From Bacillus sp. V59.32b (GTDB taxonomy: Bacteria > Bacillota > Bacilli > Bacillales > DSM-1321), in NCBI RefSeq assembly GCF_003429085.1, contig NZ_QVTC01000023.1:1-42343 (forward strand): 42,343 nucleotides of DNA, given 5' to 3'. Every line of letters begins with the position of its first letter. Position 1 is the first letter of the stretch. Positions 37,099 to 42,343 of this stretch are shown here, piece by piece. The notes beneath the pieces were generated by a model. That model saw nothing but the letters and a program-made list of their open reading frames with translations, did no database searches and was not told where the DNA came from. Both the position numbers and the translations under genes were made by a program.

Positions 37099-37147
37099 GT
37101 GTTGACATAGACACAAGTTTTGATCAGATGGCGAGGGGGATTTTGAT

Positions 37148-39781
37148 TTGAGTAAGAAAATCGTTCTGATAGACGGGAATAGCATTGCATACCGTGCTTT
37201 TTTTGCGTTGCCGCTCCTTAATAATGATAAAGGCATCCACACGAATTCGGTATACGGTTTTACGATGATGCTTAACAGGATACTGGAAGAAGAGAAACCG
37301 ACACATATGCTCGTAGCTTTTGACGCCGGGAAAACGACCTTCCGGCATGCTTCATTTAAAGAGTATAAAGGAGGCCGGCAAAAGACTCCGCCTGAACTGT
37401 CTGAACAGTTCCCGTTCATCCGGGAGTTATTAGATCATTTCGGCATTTCCCGGTATGAGCTGGAAAACTATGAGGCGGATGATATTATCGGTACCCTTTC
37501 GTTGCATGCGGAAAAAGAAGGCTATGAAGTCAAGGTTATTTCAGGTGATAAAGATTTGACCCAGCTCTCTTCGCCAACGACTACTGTGAACATCACCAAA
37601 AAAGGGATTACAGATATTGAAGAATATACGCCGGAGCATATTCAGGAGAAATACGGGATTGGCCCGCATCAGATTATCGATTTGAAAGGCCTAATGGGAG
37701 ATGCCTCAGATAATATCCCCGGAATTCCTGGTGTCGGGGAGAAGACGGCACTGAAGCTTCTGCACCAATTTGGGACGGTCGAAAAGCTTTTGGAATCGAT
37801 CGACGAAGTAAACGGCAATAAACTGAAAGAAAAAATAGAAGAGCATAAAGAGTCGGCAGTATTAAGCAAGCAGCTTGCGACGATTTCAAGGGAAGCCCCT
37901 TTGGAAATAACACTCGCCGACACGGTCTATCATGGTATGGATACAGAGAAGGTAGTTTCTTTTTACAAGGATCTCGGTTTCCGTTCTTTACTTGATAAGA
38001 TGGATGAAGCAGGAGAACCTGTGGCAGAGATGGATCAGGAAGATATTTCGTTTGAGATAGTAAAAGAAGTGCCTTCCGGTCTGTTTGCGGATGAGAGTGC
38101 TTTATATATTGAGATATTGGAAGATAATTATTATCGTGCCGACATTATTGGCGTTGCCATTTCTAACGATCAAGGAAACTTTTATATTCCTGCAGACATG
38201 GCATTCGCCTCAGAGGAATTTAAAGAATGGGCCCGTGATGAAACGAAAAGGAAAGCGGTGTACGATGCTAAGCGTTCTATCGTTGCTTTGAGAAGAAAGG
38301 GAATCGATCTTCAGGGAATCGATTTTGATATTTTCCTCGCATCCTATATATTGAACCCCTCGGAATCCGTTGAAGATGTGGCAGCGATAACGAAAGCGCA
38401 GCGCGGGATACAGCTTCAGTCCGATGAGGCGTTTTATGGAAAGGGAGCCAAGCGTTCGGTTCCTGATGAGGCAAAGCTCGGTGAACATCTAGCAAGGAAA
38501 TCGCTTGCTATCTTTAAGTTGAAAGAGCCGATGATTGAGGCGTTGGAGGAAAATGAACAGTACAAACTATTTACGGAATTGGAGATGCCGCTGGCGATTA
38601 TTTTGGCAGAAATGGAGATTCAAGGGGTAAAAGTGGACGTTGGGCGCCTGAAGGATATGGGCTCAGAACTGGTGACGCGGCTTAAATTAATCGAAGAGAA
38701 GATTCATCAATTAGCGGGTGAGGCGTTCAATATTAATTCTCCAAAACAGCTCGGCGTTATTTTATTTGAAAAGCTAGGGCTTCCTCCCGTTAAGAAGACG
38801 AAGACAGGGTATTCAACCTCTGCTGACGTCCTTGAAAAGCTTGAAAGCGAGCATGAGATCGTAAGAGAAATTCTTCATTACCGCCAGCTCGGTAAACTGC
38901 AGTCCACCTACATTGAAGGCCTGCTGAAGGTGGTCGACGAAGAAACATGCAAGGTCCATACCCGGTTTAATCAAGCGCTCACGGCAACAGGACGATTAAG
39001 CTCCACCGACCCTAACCTGCAAAACATCCCAATCCGGCTTGAGGAAGGAAGGAAAATCAGACAGGCATTTATTCCTTCTGAAAAGGATTGGCTCATTTTT
39101 GCGGCTGATTATTCACAAATCGAGCTAAGAGTACTGGCTCATATTGCCAAGGACGAAGGATTGATCGAGGCTTTCAGGACAGATATGGACATTCATACGA
39201 AGACAGCTATGGATGTTTTCCATGTTTCGGCGGAAGAGGTTACTTCCAATATGCGCCGTCATGCGAAAGCGGTAAACTTCGGGATAGTATATGGCATAAG
39301 CGATTATGGTTTATCCCAAAGCCTGAACATTACAAGGAAAGAAGCAGGCGAATTTATCGATCAGTATTTAAAGAGCTTCCCCGGTGTCCAGGATTATATG
39401 AAAGACAGCATCCATGAAGCCAAGCAAAAAGGCTATTCGATGACGCTTCTGCAAAGACGGAGATACATTCCTGAGATAACGAGCCGCAATTTCAATTTGC
39501 GCAGCTTTGCGGAAAGAACCGCAATGAACACTCCGATTCAGGGAAGTGCTGCTGATATTATCAAGCTGGCGATGATTAATATGAGCGAGCGGCTGAAGGA
39601 AGAAAACATGAAAGCCCGGCTATTGCTTCAGGTTCATGACGAACTGATTTTCGAAGCGCCGCCCGAAGAGTTGGAAATGTTAATGAAAATTGTTCCGGAA
39701 GAAATGGAGAGAGCGCTTGAACTAGAGGTGCCATTAAAAGTAGAGTACGCATACGGCCCGACATGGTTTGACGCGAAATAG
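37148..39781 (+). CDS. polA: DNA polymerase I
   Basis: An 877-residue repair and Okazaki-fragment polymerase. Residues 1-290 are the 5'-3' exonuclease (VLIDGNSIAYRAFFALPLL, AFDAGKTTFRH, YEADDIIGTL, GDKDLTQL, GLMGDASDNIPGIPGVGEKTA). About 300-470 is a degenerate proofreading domain: the DTET-type acidic motif is missing. From 475 on is the polymerase with TGRLSSTDPNLQNIP, AADYSQIELR, AKAVNFGIVYGISDYGLSQ and VHDELIFE. TTG at 37148 follows a GAGGGGG site. The stop runs straight into a repeat. Confidence 0.97.
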   Translation: MSKKIVLIDGNSIAYRAFFALPLLNNDKGIHTNSVYGFTMMLNRILEEEKPTHMLVAFDAGKTTFRHASFKEYKGGRQKTPPELSEQFPFIRELLDHFGISRYELENYEADDIIGTLSLHAEKEGYEVKVISGDKDLTQLSSPTTTVNITKKGITDIEEYTPEHIQEKYGIGPHQIIDLKGLMGDASDNIPGIPGVGEKTALKLLHQFGTVEKLLESIDEVNGNKLKEKIEEHKESAVLSKQLATISREAPLEITLADTVYHGMDTEKVVSFYKDLGFRSLLDKMDEAGEPVAEMDQEDISFEIVKEVPSGLFADESALYIEILEDNYYRADIIGVAISNDQGNFYIPADMAFASEEFKEWARDETKRKAVYDAKRSIVALRRKGIDLQGIDFDIFLASYILNPSESVEDVAAITKAQRGIQLQSDEAFYGKGAKRSVPDEAKLGEHLARKSLAIFKLKEPMIEALEENEQYKLFTELEMPLAIILAEMEIQGVKVDVGRLKDMGSELVTRLKLIEEKIHQLAGEAFNINSPKQLGVILFEKLGLPPVKKTKTGYSTSADVLEKLESEHEIVREILHYRQLGKLQSTYIEGLLKVVDEETCKVHTRFNQALTATGRLSSTDPNLQNIPIRLEEGRKIRQAFIPSEKDWLIFAADYSQIELRVLAHIAKDEGLIEAFRTDMDIHTKTAMDVFHVSAEEVTSNMRRHAKAVNFGIVYGISDYGLSQSLNITRKEAGEFIDQYLKSFPGVQDYMKDSIHEAKQKGYSMTLLQRRRYIPEITSRNFNLRSFAERTAMNTPIQGSAADIIKLAMINMSERLKEENMKARLLLQVHDELIFEAPPEELEMLMKIVPEEMERALELEVPLKVEYAYGPTWFDAK

Positions 39782-40035
39782 AAAAACGGATGCGCCTCGC
39801 AAACAAGGAACATCGACTAAAATCTGCCACGTCGTGTGGCAAACGTCGATGCCAGCCCTTCCTGGGCAAGTCCGACAAGCATAAGACTGGCCCTGCAAGA
39901 AGGTGCTTTTTACCTTCTGTAAGGGACAGACTTATGACCTCGAGGAGCTAGGCGCAGGAGTTAGACAATATAGAACGGCGACTAAATACGTCAAGTCGTG
40001 TGCAACGTCGCCATGACCCACATCGTTTGGGCCTA
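39781..40035 (+). repeat. Hairpin-cassette repeat, copy 4, with a second partial unit
   Basis: It starts at the polA stop. First unit: outer stem CATCGAC (39811) with GTCGATG (39845), enclosing GCCAC-GTCGT-GTGGC (39826-39840), then GCCC-TTCCT-GGGC (39855-39867), ending in GGAGCTAGGCGCAGGAG near 39966. Second unit: outer stem GGCGAC (39977) with GTCGCC (40007), and a decayed CCCACATCGTTTGGG (40017). It reaches almost to the mutM ribosome site. No terminator separates polA from mutM. Confidence 0.8.
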
Positions 40036-40056
40036 ATATAGATTGGAGGTGGCATT

Positions 40057-40890
40057 ATGCCTGAGCTGCCGGAAGTGGAAACGATAAGAAGAACGTTGGA
40101 ACAACTAGTAATTGGAAAGTCGATACAAGAGGTTTCGGTATTTTGGCCTAAAATCATTAAGGCTCCTGAACAGGTAGAACAGTTTCAGGATGCCCTTAAG
40201 GGAGAGACGATCCGCGAAATCGGACGGCGCGGCAAGTTTTTAATTTTTTATCTTGATCATTACGCAATGGTTTCACACTTGCGGATGGAAGGGAAATATG
40301 GGGTATTTGCTCATGAGGAGCCTTATGATAAGCATACACATGTAATCTTTTCGTTTACCGATGGAACGGAGCTTCGTTACCGGGATGTCCGGAAATTCGG
40401 GACGATGCATTTATTTGCTAAGGGAGAGGAACAAACGAATCTCCCATTGCTGCACCTTGGACCTGAACCTATGTCAGAAGAATTTACCGTAAAACATTTG
40501 ACGGAAAAGCTTTCAAAAACCAACCGCAAAATTAAACCTGTGCTGCTTGACCAAACGGTAGTGGTAGGAATCGGCAACATCTATGTGGATGAAGCTTTGT
40601 TTCGTTCCGGCATACATCCGGAGCGGATTGCCACTTCATTAACGTCTGCAGAAATTAAGAGTCTGCACAAAGAAATAATAGATACCTTATCGGAAGCGGT
40701 TGAAAAAGGTGGCAGCACCATCCGATCCTATGTAAATTCCCAGGGGCAGATCGGCATGTTTCAGCTTGAACTGCTTGTATACGGACGCAAGGGAGAGGAA
40801 TGCAAACGCTGCGGCACTCCGCTTGAGAAGCAAGTTGTCGGCGGAAGAGGGACGACCTTTTGCCCTTCCTGCCAACGCATTAATAAATAA
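40057..40890 (+). CDS. mutM: Formamidopyrimidine-DNA glycosylase
   Basis: A 277-residue base-excision enzyme removing 8-oxoguanine and cutting the strand. The required N-terminal Pro-Glu is present (MPELPEVETIRR), the Lys of GRRGKFLIF near residue 60 is kept, and the zinc finger at the C-terminus has four cysteines (CKRCG near 249, CPSC near 269). GGIGNIYVDE-like VGIGNIYVDEALF is near 171. GGAGGTGG precedes the ATG. The neighbours polA and coaE are the usual ones. Confidence 0.97.
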   Translation: MPELPEVETIRRTLEQLVIGKSIQEVSVFWPKIIKAPEQVEQFQDALKGETIREIGRRGKFLIFYLDHYAMVSHLRMEGKYGVFAHEEPYDKHTHVIFSFTDGTELRYRDVRKFGTMHLFAKGEEQTNLPLLHLGPEPMSEEFTVKHLTEKLSKTNRKIKPVLLDQTVVVGIGNIYVDEALFRSGIHPERIATSLTSAEIKSLHKEIIDTLSEAVEKGGSTIRSYVNSQGQIGMFQLELLVYGRKGEECKRCGTPLEKQVVGGRGTTFCPSCQRINK

Positions 40891-40982
40891 AAGCTAGACG
40901 GTCCGTTTCGGGCACCGGCACATAGGATCTGCTCCTTCCATATACTATCCTAGCGATTCGGAATGATGGGGAGGACTTTAAG

Positions 40983-41612
40983 ATGTGGTTACAGCTTTTG
41001 TTTCTGGCTTTTGCCGTCAGCTTTGATGGGTTCAGTGTCGGTTTGACATTCGGAATGAGAAAAATGAGGATTCCCTTTAAATCGATCGCCGTAATTGCAT
41101 GCTGCTCTGCTTTGAGTTTAGGAATCGCGATGATGATTGGGGAATTTATCGGGCAATTTGTCTCCACTGCCGCTGCGGAAAAAACCGGCGGAATCATTTT
41201 AATCATTTTAGGTTTTTGGGTGTTACTTCAGTATTTTAGGAAAGATTTTCCGACGGAGGATCAATTTGCTGAAAAAACGATCTTTAACTATGAAATAAAG
41301 TCACTCGGTGTAGTCATTAACATCCTTCAGAAGCCGTTAACTGCCGATTTTGATAAATCGGGTACGATCAATGGAGTAGAAGCACTCGTATTAGGTTTTG
41401 CGCTGTCACTCGACGCTTTCGGAGCCGGTATAGGCGCGGTGATGATGGGAATTTCATCTTTCGTTTTATCAATATGCATCGCCATCATGAGTTCATTATT
41501 TATTTTTGCGGGACTTCAGAGCGGAAAAATTTTATCCTCGAGCAAAATCGTTCAAAGATTATCATTTCTTCCAGGACTTTTATTGATTGTCATTGGCCTT
41601 ATGAAATTTTGA
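40983..41612 (+). CDS. ytaF: Sporulation membrane protein YtaF
   Basis: A 209-residue membrane protein of the MntP/YtaF family with two three-helix halves (about residues 2-22, 30-58, 64-82 and 132-155, 158-182, 190-208). Each half starts with a similar pattern: AFAVSFDGFSVGLTFG and GFALSLDAFGAGIGAV. The loop between holds DFDKSGTINGVE at 122-133, which fits a calcium-binding EF-hand loop. YtaF is linked to sporulation in B. subtilis; MntP relatives export manganese. GGGGAGG lies 8 bases before the ATG. coaE starts 21 bases after. Confidence 0.92.
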   Translation: MWLQLLFLAFAVSFDGFSVGLTFGMRKMRIPFKSIAVIACCSALSLGIAMMIGEFIGQFVSTAAAEKTGGIILIILGFWVLLQYFRKDFPTEDQFAEKTIFNYEIKSLGVVINILQKPLTADFDKSGTINGVEALVLGFALSLDAFGAGIGAVMMGISSFVLSICIAIMSSLFIFAGLQSGKILSSSKIVQRLSFLPGLLLIVIGLMKF

Positions 41613-41633
41613 AGAAGATGGAGAAAACCAGTT

Positions 41634-42248
41634 ATGAGACAGGTAATCGGGATAACCGGAGGTATTGCGAGCGGAAAAAGCAGTGTCAGCCAGTTCATCA
41701 GAGATGAACTGGGATTCACGATCATTGATGCTGATATTGCGTCAAGAGAAGTGGTGGAACCGGGTGAAGAAGCGTACAAACAAATTGTTGAATCATTCGG
41801 TCCGCAGCTTTTGCATGAAAATCAGACGATCGACCGCGCGAAATTGGGGGCGATCATCTTTAACGACACAGAGAAAAGACTCCTGTTAAATAGTATCGTG
41901 CATCCGGCGGTGCGAAAAAAAATGATTGCCGGCAAGGATGCAGCCTTCGAACGGGGAGAGAATACCGTATTCATGGATATCCCTCTGTTATTCGAAAGCA
42001 AACTGACCTCGATGGTCGACAAAACGCTGTTAATTTATGTGGATGAGCATGTACAATTACAGCGGTTGATGAGAAGAAATGATTATTCTGAAGCAGAGGC
42101 GCTGGCAAGGATTACATCACAAATGCCACTTGCGGATAAGAAGCCGTTAGCGGACGCCGTCATCGATAACAACGGAAGCTTAGAGGAAACAAAGTGGCAG
42201 GTAAGGCAAATACTGCGTAGCTGGAATGTGAAAATAAAAGAGGACTGA
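41634..42248 (+). CDS. coaE: Dephospho-CoA kinase
   Basis: A 204-residue kinase carrying out the last step of coenzyme A synthesis. The P-loop GITGGIASGKSSVS is at residues 5-18, DADIASREVVEPG near 33-45, HPAVRKKM near 87 and DIPLLFESKL near 110. GGAG lies about 10 bases before the ATG. It is close behind ytaF and probably co-transcribed. Confidence 0.96.
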   Translation: MRQVIGITGGIASGKSSVSQFIRDELGFTIIDADIASREVVEPGEEAYKQIVESFGPQLLHENQTIDRAKLGAIIFNDTEKRLLLNSIVHPAVRKKMIAGKDAAFERGENTVFMDIPLLFESKLTSMVDKTLLIYVDEHVQLQRLMRRNDYSEAEALARITSQMPLADKKPLADAVIDNNGSLEETKWQVRQILRSWNVKIKED

Positions 42249-42278
42249 AGGGAGAAGCATTTTTGTTTCTTCCTTTTT
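42248..42278 (+). terminator. coaE terminator
   Basis: AAGGGAGAAGCA with TGTTTCTTCCTT (12 bp, two G-U), a TTTT loop, then T-rich sequence. It starts at the last base of the stop codon. Confidence 0.75.
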
Positions 42279-42288
42279 CTTTTATAAT

Positions 42289-42343
42289 GGCTCTGTTAAA
42301 CGATAATGTTGTTTTTGGGAAGGGAATCTGCGAGACTCCTCGA
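42289..42343. repeat. Start of a further GGCTGT-type repeat, cut by the window edge
   Basis: It begins GGCTCTGTTAAACGATAATG and reaches GCGAGACTCCT, which match the end and GC-rich interior expected of the family at 32702-32926. The rest lies outside. Confidence 0.5.

Noticed and set aside
37669-37923. Overlapping minus-strand frames inside polA, and similar ones in dnaE and pyk
   Set aside because: They are opposite-strand shadows of conserved genes, without ribosome sites or family features.

Overview
The window is a low-GC Firmicutes chromosome, clearly a Bacillus-type (Bacillaceae) genome. Most of it is a core housekeeping segment in the same order as the ytk-ytaF part of the Bacillus subtilis map: argGH, ald, ytkL, ytoI, ytpI, nrnA, ytrIH, dnaE, ytsJ, accDA, pfkA, pyk, fxsA, ytvI, ytwI, citZ, icd, mdh, phoPR, polA, mutM, ytaF, coaE. 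Shine-Dalgarno sequences are strong, many starts are TTG or GTG, and sporulation genes (ytrH, ytrI, ytaF) are present. The species cannot be named from the sequence alone.

Layout. The window opens on the last 41 bases of a 5S rRNA and its terminator. Then come an EcsC-family gene overlapping moaB, a small unknown gene, the arginine operon argGH behind two ARG boxes, a universal-stress gene, alanine dehydrogenase, an M24 peptidase and ytkL (1-8.6 kb). From 8.7 to 13.2 kb lie ytoI, ytpI, nrnA and the opposing sporulation pair ytrH-ytrI. From 13.4 to 24.6 kb is a replication and central-carbon block: dnaE, ytsJ, a GntR regulator, accD-accA, pfkA-pyk and fxsA. An isocitrate lyase gene (aceA) sits between fxsA and ytvI with repeats on both sides. 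The TCA genes citZ-icd-mdh follow. A roughly 1 kb gap holds a repeat and a broken transposase. After it come a MaoC-like gene, phoP-phoR, polA, mutM, ytaF and coaE.

How it works together. The metabolic genes run from glycolysis (pfkA, pyk) through malic enzyme and malonyl-CoA synthesis (accDA) into the oxidative TCA arm (citZ, icd, mdh) and the glyoxylate bypass (aceA). Candidate CcpA (cre) sites lie before pfkA, aceA and citZ, which fits carbon-catabolite control. phoPR adds phosphate sensing. dnaE, polA, mutM and nrnA serve DNA replication, repair and small-RNA turnover.

The unusual material is between genes. (1) Four copies of a hairpin cassette carry many stem-loops that keep a loop such as RTCCT or GTCGT while the stems change in a compensatory way. 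(2) Three arrays of degenerate repeats of about 21 bp, each with a different consensus, occur in gaps, each just after a terminator. (3) A GGCTGT-ended, MITE-like repeat family is present in three states. (4) A separate 187-bp inverted-repeat element lies directly before pfkA. (5) A transposase remnant carries frameshifts. The hairpin cassette is the best candidate for an undescribed structured element. No CRISPR array, phage, tRNA or defence system was seen.
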